A stretch of DNA of 10,120 nucleotides from Candidatus Rokuibacteriota bacterium (lineage in GTDB: Bacteria; Methylomirabilota; Methylomirabilia; Rokubacteriales; CSP1-6), in NCBI GenBank assembly GCA_003220195.1, contig QHRT01000382.1:1-10120 (forward strand), given 5' to 3'. A program made the position numbers and the translations under genes. The notes beneath the pieces are model-generated. The model had not been told where the DNA came from. It saw nothing but the letters and a program-made list of their open reading frames with translations, and did not search any database. Every line of letters starts with the position of its first letter. The first letter of the stretch is position 1. This document shows positions 1-6,566 of this stretch, piece by piece.

Positions 1-2
1 AG

Positions 3-1301
3 CACGTCGAAGGATTCGACATTCCGGTGCTGGTGAACGCGTTCGGATCGCGCGAGCGTATCGCGTGCGCGCTCGGCGTGGAGCGGCTCGACGAGCTCGG
101 CGATCGCGTCGCGAAGATGCTCGATCCGAAGATCCCGGGCACGTTCGCCGACCGGTTACGCAAGCTCGGCGCGCTGGTCGACGTCGCGCGAGCCTCGCCG
201 CGCCGGATCGCGAGCGCACCTTGTCAGGAAATCATTGAGACGGACAAGCCATCACTCGACACGTTGCCGGTGCTGCGTTGCTGGCCTCGCGACGCGGGCC
301 CGTTCATCACGCTCCCGGCGGTTTTTACCAGAGACCCCCGCTCTGGGGTGCGCAATGTCGGCATGTATCGTCTGCAAATGTTCTCGGACGGCACCCTCGG
401 CATGCACTGGCAAACGCACAAGGGCTCGGCCGAGCACCATCGCGCGGCGGAGGGTCTGCGGGGCGATCAACCGATGCCGGTCGCGATCGCCCTCGGGGGC
501 GAGCCTGCGCTGATCTACGCGGCGTCGGCGCCGCTGCCGCCCGGCGTCGACGAAGTCGTCTTCGCCGGCTGGCTCCAGGGCGCGGGCATCGAGCTCACGC
601 GCGCGCGCACGGTGGACCTCGACGTGCCCGCGAACGCGGAGATCGTGCTCGAAGGTTACGTGGATCCGCGCGAGCGGCGACTCGAAGGGCCCTTCGGGGA
701 TCACACCGGCTATTATTCCCTGGCGCGCGAGTACCCGGTGTTCCGGCTCACGGCCGTGACGCGCCGGGCGCGCGCGATCTATCCCACGACCATCGTCGGC
801 CGGCCGCCTCAGGAAGACTACTGGCTCGGCAAGGCCACGGAGCGGCTGTTCCTGCCGATCATCAGGCTCGTGCTCCCGGAAGTCGTGGACATCAACATGC
901 CGGCCGAGGGCGTGTTCCACAACCTGGTGATCGTGTCGATCCGGAAGCGCTATCCCGGTCACGCCCGCAAGGTGATCAGCGCACTCTGGGGCATGGGCCT
1001 CATGATGCTGGCGAAGACCATCGTGGTGGTGAGCGAGCACGTCGACGTTCACGACCTGTCGGAAGTCGCGTGGCGCGCGACTGGCAACATCGACCCCAAA
1101 CGCGATCTGGTCATCGCCGAAGGCCCGATGGACGACCTCGATCACGCGGCGCTGCGCCACCGTTTCGGGGGCAAGCTCGGCGTCGATGCGACGGAGAAGG
1201 GCCCGCTCGACGATGTCGCGCAGCCGTGGCCAGACGAGATCCGGATGTCGGACGAGATCCGCGAGCGCGTCACGCGGCGCTGGAAGGAGTACGGGCTCTG
1301 A
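3..1301 (+). CDS. ubiD: UbiD-family decarboxylase, 5'-truncated by the window edge
   Basis: This is a prenylated-FMN-dependent UbiD-type decarboxylase. The family removes the ring carboxylate from a polyprenylated aromatic acid in ubiquinone or menaquinone synthesis. The frame is open to the window edge, and the residues before the GTG at 27 (HVEGFDIP) match the usual lead-in to the conserved LVNAFGSRERIACALGV segment. The GTG at 27 is therefore internal, and roughly 50 N-terminal residues lie upstream of the window. Family signatures visible include EGPFGDHTGYY (bases 684-716, containing conserved acidic residues of the active-site region), GRPPQEDYWLGKA, and the INMPAEGVFHN segment. The C-terminus (RRWKEYGL) is typical and complete. 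Its last codon region overlaps the proposed start of the prenyltransferase gene. The neighbours place it in quinone synthesis. A menaquinone (MqnL-like) role is inferred, because UbiD homologues also act on other aromatic acids. No ubiX-type flavin prenyltransferase gene is present in the window. Confidence 0.93.
   Translation, partial: HVEGFDIPVLVNAFGSRERIACALGVERLDELGDRVAKMLDPKIPGTFADRLRKLGALVDVARASPRRIASAPCQEIIETDKPSLDTLPVLRCWPRDAGPFITLPAVFTRDPRSGVRNVGMYRLQMFSDGTLGMHWQTHKGSAEHHRAAEGLRGDQPMPVAIALGGEPALIYAASAPLPPGVDEVVFAGWLQGAGIELTRARTVDLDVPANAEIVLEGYVDPRERRLEGPFGDHTGYYSLAREYPVFRLTAVTRRARAIYPTTIVGRPPQEDYWLGKATERLFLPIIRLVLPEVVDINMPAEGVFHNLVIVSIRKRYPGHARKVISALWGMGLMMLAKTIVVVSEHVDVHDLSEVAWRATGNIDPKRDLVIAEGPMDDLDHAALRHRFGGKLGVDATEKGPLDDVAQPWPDEIRMSDEIRERVTRRWKEYGL
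1282..1289 (+). promoter_or_regulatory. Ribosome binding site for the prenyltransferase gene
   Basis: GGAAGGAG lies inside the last codons of the ubiD gene and is the best Shine-Dalgarno match near this junction. It sits 8 bases before the CTG at 1298 and does not serve any ATG, GTG or TTG in the right frame. It therefore decides the proposed non-canonical start. Confidence 0.6.
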
Positions 1302-2146
1302 GCCGGGCGCGCCACCTGCTCGACGCGATCAAGTTCGAGCACACGGTGTTCGCGCTGCCGTTCGCCTACATCGCCATGGTGCTCGCGGCCGGCGGCTGGC
1401 CCGGCTGGTGGACGGTCGTCTGGGTGACCGCCGCGATGGTCGGCGGCCGGACCTGCGCGATGGCCGCGAACCGCGTCGTCGATCGCGTGTTGGACGCGGA
1501 GAACCCGCGGACTGCCGGACGTCATCTGCCGCGCGGCCTGCTGCGGACGAGTGAGCTCCGGGCCGCCGCCGCCGCCGGCGCAGCGCTGATGTTGATCGCG
1601 GCCTCCCTGCTGAACCCGCTCTGCCTCATGCTCGCCCCGCTGGCGCTCGTCTTCCTGATCGGCTACTCGTACACGAAGCGCTTCACGTGGACGTCCCACT
1701 GGATCCTCGGCTTCACCGACGGCATCGCGGCGGCCGGCGGCTGGGTCGCGGTCCGCGGGCGCTTCGATCCTCCGGCGTTCGTGCTCTGGTTCGCGCTCAC
1801 GGTCTGGATCGCCGGCTTCGACCTGATCTACGCCTGCCAGGACGTCGACTTCGACCGCGCGCGCGGGCTCCACTCCGTGCCGGCGCGCTTCGGGATGCCG
1901 GCGGCACTCGCGGTCGCGCGCGTGAATCACGCGCTCACCGCCGCCGCGCTGGCGCTCCTCGGCATCATGATGGGGCTCGGGCCCCTCTACTGGGTGGGAT
2001 GGCTCGCGGTCGTCGGGCTCCTGGTCTACGAGCACTCGCTCGTCACGCCGACCGATCTCTCGCGCCTGGACGTCGCGTTCTTCAACGTCAACGGCTACAT
2101 CGCGGTGATCGTCTTCGTCGCGACGCTCGGCGGCCTGTGGAAGTGA
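1298..2146 (+). CDS. ubiA: UbiA-family aromatic prenyltransferase
   Basis: This is an integral membrane prenyltransferase that transfers a polyprenyl chain from its diphosphate to an aromatic acid. Both metal-diphosphate aspartate motifs are present: NRVVDRVLD (N58, D62, D66) and DLIYACQDVDFD (D175, D182, D186), within alternating hydrophobic helices. The frame is open far upstream over the ubiD gene, so the start must be inferred. The conserved N-terminus (LLDAIKFEHTVFALPFAYIAM) begins right after the ubiD stop, and no ATG, GTG or TTG lies between. The next in-frame ATG (1376) would remove that conserved segment. A CTG at 1298 overlaps the ubiD stop (CTGA) and follows a strong ribosome binding site, GGAAGGAG, at 1282-1289 with 8 bases of spacing. 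This gives 282 residues, the usual family length. The stop overlaps the next gene (GTGA). It is probably the quinone prenyltransferase paired with the flanking decarboxylase and methyltransferase. MqnP is an alternative name if the futalosine route is used. Confidence 0.9.
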   Translation: MSRARHLLDAIKFEHTVFALPFAYIAMVLAAGGWPGWWTVVWVTAAMVGGRTCAMAANRVVDRVLDAENPRTAGRHLPRGLLRTSELRAAAAAGAALMLIAASLLNPLCLMLAPLALVFLIGYSYTKRFTWTSHWILGFTDGIAAAGGWVAVRGRFDPPAFVLWFALTVWIAGFDLIYACQDVDFDRARGLHSVPARFGMPAALAVARVNHALTAAALALLGIMMGLGPLYWVGWLAVVGLLVYEHSLVTPTDLSRLDVAFFNVNGYIAVIVFVATLGGLWK

Positions 2147-2835
2147 CCCACGCGCGAGAGGTGCGGGCGATGTTCACCCGCATCGCGCGCCGCTACGATC
2201 GGATGAACTCGCTCATGACCGGCGGCCGCCACCACGCGTGGCGCCGCATCGCCGCCCGCGCGGTCATCGACACTCCTCCCGGACCCGTGCTGGATCTCGC
2301 CACGGGGACCGCCGACCTCGCGCTCGAGCTCCGGAGAACCGATCCCGGCCGGCGCGTCGTGGGCGCGGACTTCTCTGAAGGCATGCTGCGCGAGGGCCAG
2401 CGGAAGCTCGCCGCGCGCGGCGAGCGCGCCGTGACGCTGGTCGCGGCGGACGCGCTCGACGTGCCGTTCGCCGACGCTACGTTCGCCGCCGTGACCTCAG
2501 CATTCTTGATGAGGAACCTGGCGGACCTCGCGCGCGGGCTTGCCGAGATGCGGAGAGTGACGATGAAAGACGGCGCCGTCATCGCGCTCGACATCGTGCA
2601 GCCGACGCTCGCCGGCTGGGCCCCGGTCTTCAACCTCTATTTCCAGCGAGTCGTACCGGCGATCGGCGCGCTCGTCGCCCGGGACCGCCAGGCGTACACG
2701 TACCTTCCGCGCTCCGTCGCGCGCTTCCTGTCTCCACGCGCGCTCGCCGAGCTCATGGCCGAGATCGGGTTTCGCGACGTGCGATACCGCCGGGTCGGGC
2801 TCGGGTCGATCGCGATCCACGTCGGGCGGGTGTAG
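2143..2835 (+). CDS. ubiE: UbiE/MenG-family quinone C-methyltransferase
   Basis: This is an S-adenosylmethionine-dependent class I methyltransferase of the UbiE/MenG family, which adds the ring methyl group in the last steps of menaquinone or ubiquinone synthesis. It shows the family N-terminus (VRAMFTRIARRYDRMNSLMTGG), the SAM-binding motif I VLDLATGTADLA (residues 49-60) and the acidic GADFSEGML strand. FLMRNLAD is a variant of the usual FGLRNV segment, and the C-terminus ends in an AIHVGRV-type sequence. GTG at 2143 overlaps the prenyltransferase stop as GTGA, giving 230 residues. The alternative ATG at 2170 has an AGAGG 8 bases upstream, but it would remove the REVRA residues that align with family members. 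The common RVLKPGG loop is replaced by RVTMKDGA, a mild divergence. With no hydroxylase or second methyltransferase nearby, demethylmenaquinone methyltransferase is the likelier role. This is inferred from context. Confidence 0.92.
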   Translation: MTHAREVRAMFTRIARRYDRMNSLMTGGRHHAWRRIAARAVIDTPPGPVLDLATGTADLALELRRTDPGRRVVGADFSEGMLREGQRKLAARGERAVTLVAADALDVPFADATFAAVTSAFLMRNLADLARGLAEMRRVTMKDGAVIALDIVQPTLAGWAPVFNLYFQRVVPAIGALVARDRQAYTYLPRSVARFLSPRALAELMAEIGFRDVRYRRVGLGSIAIHVGRV

Positions 2836-2845
2836 CTTCCGCCCG
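2823..2845 (+). terminator. GC-rich hairpin across the methyltransferase stop codon
   Basis: CGGGCGG (2823-2829) pairs with CCGCCCG (2839-2845) over a 9-base loop that contains the TAG stop. No T-run follows, so it is not a textbook intrinsic terminator. It lies between two convergent genes and could act on either strand. The assignment is tentative. Confidence 0.28.
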
Positions 2846-2910
2846 CTTCCGGAGGCTCCGTCGCCAGCTGCTTCGCGGTTCTGTGCGATCGGGACGCCGT
2901 CAGAGAGTGG

Positions 2911-3744
2911 TCAAAGCGACGTCAGAAAGTCGTCGAGAACCGACGCGAACTCTCTCGGGCGGTCCAGCGTCACGTGGTGGTAGGCACCCGCGATTTCGGC
3001 CACACGGGTGTTCGGGATCAATTGTCTGAGGCGCTCGATCTGGTCGCGCGGCAGGTTTCGGCTGAGCTCCGCGCGGGTGAGTAGCGTCGGCGCGGTGATC
3101 CGATGGACGTACGTCCAGGCGTCCGCCGGCTTCCGCGCGCCGTTCGCTTCCGGGTCGAAGCGGTAGGCCCACCCGGTCTCGCGCTCGGTCACCGCCATCT
3201 CTCCCAGGTGTCGAAGCAGCGCAGGATCCGCGACCGTGTCTCGCGGCCGGAGGCGGAAGGCCGCCGTGGCCGCATCCTTCGACGGGTGGAGCCGCATCGG
3301 GCGCCGGCCCCGCTGGACCACCAGCGCTCGGACCCGGTCCGGATGCCACGACGCGAGCGCCATCGCGTTGTGGCCGCCCATCGAGTGTCCGACCACCGTC
3401 ATACGGTCCCATCGTTCGGCGTCCATCAACTCGACCAGGTCGGAGACGAAATTCTCGGTGGCGTACGCCGGCGGGAAAGCCCACTGGCTCTCCCCGTGGC
3501 CGCGCTGGTCCAGCGAGACCACGTGAAACCGGTCCACGAACCGGCCGGCCACCAGGTCAAACCAGTGCGCATGGGCGGAACCGCCGTGAAGAAAGCAGAG
3601 GACCGGCCGCTCGGGATCACCCCACTCGAGGAAGTGCAGCGCGAGACCGTTCACCGTCACGAACCGGGAGCGGGAACTACGACACGCGAGCTCGAGATCG
3701 ACCGACGTCGGCATTCCCGGCATTGTACGCGAGCCGCTTTGCAC
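2911..3744 (-). CDS. Alpha/beta hydrolase of unknown substrate
   Basis: This is an alpha/beta-hydrolase-fold enzyme of 277 residues, the usual size. It shows the oxyanion HGG motif (53-55), the DQRGHGES turn (79-86), the nucleophile elbow GHSMGG with Ser121, and a C-terminal His256/His257 in AYHHVTLDRP. The catalytic acid is not obvious. The strand-6 region reads TRAELSRNL, with Glu226 as only a candidate, and the post-elbow strand reads VVQRGRRP rather than the more common VDxxP. There is no signal peptide or membrane segment, so it is probably cytoplasmic. GTG at 3744 is preferred as the start because GAGAGGA lies 6-7 bases upstream. ATGs at 3723 and 3714 are alternatives with poor ribosome binding sites. 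It stands alone between two + strand operons, convergent with the quinone genes and divergent from the glycoside hydrolase. Esterase, lactonase, dehalogenase or C-C hydrolase activity are all possible. Confidence 0.9.
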   Translation of the reverse strand: MQSGSRTMPGMPTSVDLELACRSSRSRFVTVNGLALHFLEWGDPERPVLCFLHGGSAHAHWFDLVAGRFVDRFHVVSLDQRGHGESQWAFPPAYATENFVSDLVELMDAERWDRMTVVGHSMGGHNAMALASWHPDRVRALVVQRGRRPMRLHPSKDAATAAFRLRPRDTVADPALLRHLGEMAVTERETGWAYRFDPEANGARKPADAWTYVHRITAPTLLTRAELSRNLPRDQIERLRQLIPNTRVAEIAGAYHHVTLDRPREFASVLDDFLTSL

Positions 3745-3767
3745 GAAATTTCCTCTCGCGCTATGCT
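3739..3767 (+). promoter_or_regulatory. Possible promoter for the glycoside hydrolase-deacetylase operon
   Basis: TTGCAC (3739-3744) and TATGCT (3762-3767) lie 17 bases apart, and each matches four of six consensus sigma-70 bases. The site overlaps the first codon of the divergent hydrolase. It is about 65 bases upstream of the proposed ATG at 3833, in the AT-richer stretch of the window. This is a weak prediction from consensus only. Confidence 0.25.
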
Positions 3768-3777
3768 CGTTGTCAGG

Positions 3778-3800
3778 GTTTCATTGGGGAACTCTGAAAC
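3778..3800. repeat. Inverted repeat in the divergent intergenic region
   Basis: GTTTCA (3778-3783) and TGAAAC (3795-3800) form a perfect 6-base inverted repeat with an 11-base spacer, followed by ATTTTTCTT. It lies between the divergent hydrolase and glycoside hydrolase genes. It could be an operator half-site pair or a weak hairpin. A 6-base match can also arise by chance. Confidence 0.3.
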
Positions 3801-3832
3801 ATTTTTCTTGGTTCGAGCTACGAGATGCATCT

Positions 3833-5269
3833 ATGGTGATTTCGCGCATGATTCGTCTCTCCGGTCGACTACGCACTCGGGTTTTTCAAAGTAGTTTCCT
3901 TGTCCTGCTCGTCACCGTCACGGTCCTGGTGCTCTATGGCGTGATCGCGTGGCCGGCAAAGCTCCGCGCGAAAACCGCTCCCGCAAAAACCGCTCCCGCT
4001 CCCGCCCTGGCTGCGGTGCCGGTCACGGAAGAGGCTCCGAAGGTCGGCTGGCCGAACGGGACGATCACCGGGCGCGTGCTCGATCCCCAAAAGGCGCCCG
4101 CCGTCGGGGCCTCGGTCGTCGCCGACGGCCGCGAGGTTCGGACGGGGGCCGACGGAACGTTCACGCTCGCCACACCGGCGAGCGGCGGCTCGTTGCTCGT
4201 GAAGCTCCCGGGGTACGAGAAGGTCCGTGTCGAGCCGACCGCGGGCCCGATCAACGTCCAGCTGAAGCCGCAGGTAATCCGCGGCGCCTACCTCACCTAT
4301 TACGGTTTCAACGAGCGCAGCATCCGGAGCCGGGTGCTGGACCTCGTCGCCCGGACGGAGCTCAACGCGGTCGTCATCGACGTGAAGGGCGACCGGGGCT
4401 GGATCCTCTATCGCACCGAGGTGCCGCTGGCGGTCGCGGCGAACGCGCAGGGTCCGGCCACCATCAAGGACTTCGACTCGATGATGGCGGATCTCAAATC
4501 CCGGGGCGTCTACACGATCGCCCGCATTGTGACCTTCAAGGACAACGTCCTGGCCAACCACCGGCGCGACCTCGCCATCATCGACACCCGCACCGGCAAG
4601 CCGTGGATCGATCGCGAGAACCTCGCCTGGGTCGATCCGTTCCGCCAGGAAGTCTGGGACTACAACATCGCGATCGCCCAGGAAGCCGTGCGCAAGGGGT
4701 TCGACGAGGTGCAGTTCGACTACGTGCGATTCCCCACCGACGGCAAGCTCTCGGCGGCACGGTACTCGAAGACGAACTCGAAAGAGACCAGGCTCCCGAC
4801 GATCGCCGGGTTCCTCGAGCGAGCCCGCAAGGAGATCGGTCCGACCGGCGCGTTCGTCGGCGCGGACGTCTTCGGCTACACGGCATTCAACGAGAACGAC
4901 ACCGACATCGGGCAGCGCATCGAGGAGCTAGCGCCCCACGTCGATTTTCTGTGCCCGATGGTCTACCCGTCCGGCTACCACCTCGGGATCCCGGGCTATC
5001 GGAATCCCGTCAAGAACCCGTACCAGGTGGTCTACGAGAGCGTCCGGCTCATCCGTAAACGCTCGGCGGGCACCCCGGTACAGATCCGGCCGTGGCTTCA
5101 GGACTTCAAGGACTACGCGTTCGACAAGCGAATTTTCGGTGTGCCCGAGGTCAAAGCCCAGGTGAAAGCCGCCGACGAGGCAGGCGCAACGGGGTACATG
5201 CTGTGGAATCCGAAGAACGACTACACGGGCGCCGCCCTCCGCCAGAAAGGCTCGCTCGCCGCCAGGTGA
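3833..5269 (+). CDS. Membrane-anchored putative glycoside hydrolase with carboxypeptidase-regulatory-like domain
   Basis: This 478-residue protein has three parts. Residues 1-41 are a basic N-terminus followed by a membrane anchor (about 18-40). An Ala/Pro/Lys linker follows. Residues about 75-146 form a beta-sandwich of the carboxypeptidase regulatory-like type (TITGRVLDPQKAPAVGASV, then ADGTFTL). Residues about 148-478 are a putative glycoside hydrolase TIM barrel of the DUF4015 type (RGAYLTYYGF, VVIDVKGDRGW, DEVQFDYVRFP with D296, DFLCPMVYPSGY, IRPWLQDF, GYMLWNP). By topology the catalytic part should be outside the cytoplasmic membrane. ATG 3833 is chosen because it gives a normal anchor. 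ATG 3848 is an alternative. A TTG at 3770 keeps the frame open but lies in the promoter region. The stop overlaps the start of the deacetylase gene, so the two are probably co-translated. The substrate is unknown, and an envelope or exopolysaccharide is inferred from the partner. Confidence 0.88.
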   Translation: MVISRMIRLSGRLRTRVFQSSFLVLLVTVTVLVLYGVIAWPAKLRAKTAPAKTAPAPALAAVPVTEEAPKVGWPNGTITGRVLDPQKAPAVGASVVADGREVRTGADGTFTLATPASGGSLLVKLPGYEKVRVEPTAGPINVQLKPQVIRGAYLTYYGFNERSIRSRVLDLVARTELNAVVIDVKGDRGWILYRTEVPLAVAANAQGPATIKDFDSMMADLKSRGVYTIARIVTFKDNVLANHRRDLAIIDTRTGKPWIDRENLAWVDPFRQEVWDYNIAIAQEAVRKGFDEVQFDYVRFPTDGKLSAARYSKTNSKETRLPTIAGFLERARKEIGPTGAFVGADVFGYTAFNENDTDIGQRIEELAPHVDFLCPMVYPSGYHLGIPGYRNPVKNPYQVVYESVRLIRKRSAGTPVQIRPWLQDFKDYAFDKRIFGVPEVKAQVKAADEAGATGYMLWNPKNDYTGAALRQKGSLAAR

Positions 5270-6255
5270 CCCGCAACCCGGGCGTGGCCTTCGTGCTGAG
5301 TATCGTCCTCGCGATCCTCATCGCGTTGTTGCTCGCCGTCGCGCTCGCCGCTGCCACTCCCGCCGCTCCTCTGCCGCCCAACGAGCTCGGGCGCGTGATG
5401 ATCCTCGAGTACCACAAGATCGACTACCCCGAGGAGCGCTGGACCCGGACGCCGGAGAACTTCCGGCGCGATCTCGAAACGCTCTACGCGCGTCGATACC
5501 GGCTGGCGAGCCTCGGCGCGCTGGTCGAGCGCAAGGTCACCGTCCCCGCCGGCACGACGCCGGTCGTGCTCACCTTCGACGACTCGTCGCCGGGACAGTT
5601 CCGGTACATCGAGAAGAACGGCGCTCCGGTCATCGATCCGAAGTCGGGCGTCGGCATCCTCGAGGCGTTCGTCCGCGAGCACCCGGACTTCGGGCGCGCC
5701 GCGACGTTCTACGTGCTGCCCGGCGCGTCCCGGCCCAATCGCCTCTTCGATCAGCCCGAGTACGAGACGCGCAAGCTGCGGTACCTGGTCGAGCAGGGCT
5801 ACGAGATCGGCAACCACACGCTCTGGCACGCCAACCTCGGGAAATATCCCGAGTCAACGGTGCGCGCGCAGATCGGCGAGGCGCAGATCTGGATCCAGCG
5901 CCACGTGCCCGATTACCGGACGCGCACGATCGCCCTGCCTCACGGTGTCTATCCAAAAGAAACGGCCTGGGCGCTTTCCGGGACGGCGAAGGGCACCACG
6001 TATCGCCACGACGCGATCCTGATGGTCGCCGGCGGCGCCGCGGCGTCCCCGTTCTCGCGCAATTTCGATCCAACCCACCTGCCCCGCATCCAGGCGGTCG
6101 AAAAGGACCTCGCGTACTGGCTCGGCTATTTCGAGAAGAACCCCCATGAACGGTTCGTCAGTGACGGTGACGTGGCCGCAATCACGGTCCCGACCGCGAT
6201 CCGGGACCGCCTGCGCCGGGACCTCCCCCGCGACCTCCGCGTGATTGAACGGTAA
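5266..6255 (+). CDS. Exported polysaccharide deacetylase (NodB homology domain)
   Basis: This is a carbohydrate esterase family 4 type deacetylase of 329 residues, which removes N- or O-acetyl groups from a polysaccharide. An N-terminal hydrophobic segment (about 7-30, ending AAATPAAP) is a signal peptide or anchor. Motif 1 is LTFDDS (D105, D106) and motif 2 is NHTLWH (metal ligands H184 and H188). The motif 3 region reads IALPHGVYP, a divergent form of the usual arginine-containing RPPYG motif. The distance from motif 1 to motif 2 (about 78 residues) is longer than the roughly 50 of classical NodB domains. This is because of an insert containing QFRYIEKNGAPVIDP, which I recall as typical of one subfamily. 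GTG 5266 overlaps the upstream stop as GTGA, so translational coupling with the glycoside hydrolase is likely. No good ribosome binding site of its own is seen. The substrate is not determined. Confidence 0.9.
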   Translation: MTRNPGVAFVLSIVLAILIALLLAVALAAATPAAPLPPNELGRVMILEYHKIDYPEERWTRTPENFRRDLETLYARRYRLASLGALVERKVTVPAGTTPVVLTFDDSSPGQFRYIEKNGAPVIDPKSGVGILEAFVREHPDFGRAATFYVLPGASRPNRLFDQPEYETRKLRYLVEQGYEIGNHTLWHANLGKYPESTVRAQIGEAQIWIQRHVPDYRTRTIALPHGVYPKETAWALSGTAKGTTYRHDAILMVAGGAAASPFSRNFDPTHLPRIQAVEKDLAYWLGYFEKNPHERFVSDGDVAAITVPTAIRDRLRRDLPRDLRVIER

Positions 6256-6279
6256 GACTATTGCTATGAACCAGATGGC

Positions 6280-6296
6280 AGGGGGCGAAGCCCCTT
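6280..6296. terminator. Stem-loop between convergent genes
   Basis: AGGGGGC and GCCCCTT pair into a 7-base stem (one G-T wobble) with a GAA loop, 25 bases after the deacetylase stop and 9 bases beyond the end of the convergent NamZ tail. It can fold on both strands. There is no T-run, so it is either a bidirectional terminator of low strength or an mRNA 3'-end structure. Confidence 0.42.
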
Positions 6297-6304
6297 CAGG
6301 AGCT

Positions 6305-6566
6305 TTACCGGTAGATGAGGTACGACGCTAGGCGCTTCAAGAAGCTTCTACGATCCTCGTCCGCCCAGCTCAACAAGTGCTCCAACGGCTCACTTCTGAG
6401 AAACGCCCACATCGTCGCGCGGTTCACCAGGAGGTTCTGGATGCGTTCCGGTCTGAACTCCGCGCGATGGCGCTCGCGTAGCGCTCCGGCCAGCGCGAGC
6501 GCCACGGTCACCGGCCGGATCTGGTCGCGATCGGTGACGATCAGTCGCACCCCGGTGCAGTTGACG
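6305..6566 (-). pseudogene. Displaced C-terminal part of the NamZ domain, in a shifted frame
   Basis: Reading the minus strand from about 6566 in the other frame gives VNCTGVRLIVTDRD, then IRPVTVALALAGALRERH, and the ending FLKRLASYLIYR before TAA. This is the conserved tail of DUF1343/NamZ proteins (normally CxGVxxxVTDR, a helical segment, and a final PYLLY-like end). It begins in the same nucleotides where the main frame reads TAPGCD and stops. The segment that normally lies between the LAExLN helix and CxGV, including PGVRF and an FTP-containing stretch, is absent. A deletion of roughly 20-30 codons with a frame change therefore separates the parts. It has no start of its own and is unlikely to be an independent gene. 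Either the gene is damaged in this organism or the assembly collapsed here. Confidence 0.8.

Noticed and set aside
252..1160. Long open frame on the minus strand across the decarboxylase gene
   Set aside because: It is a GC-rich shadow: the translation is Arg/His/Asp-rich without any domain, and it lies opposite a clear UbiD gene.
278..1297. Upstream extension of the prenyltransferase frame over the decarboxylase
   Set aside because: The extension is Arg/Ala/Gly-rich nonsense in another frame. UbiA homology begins only at about 1310.
3103..3894. Plus-strand open frame opposite the alpha/beta hydrolase
   Set aside because: No domain is recognisable, and the composition is that of an antisense shadow of a gene with a complete Ser-His signature.
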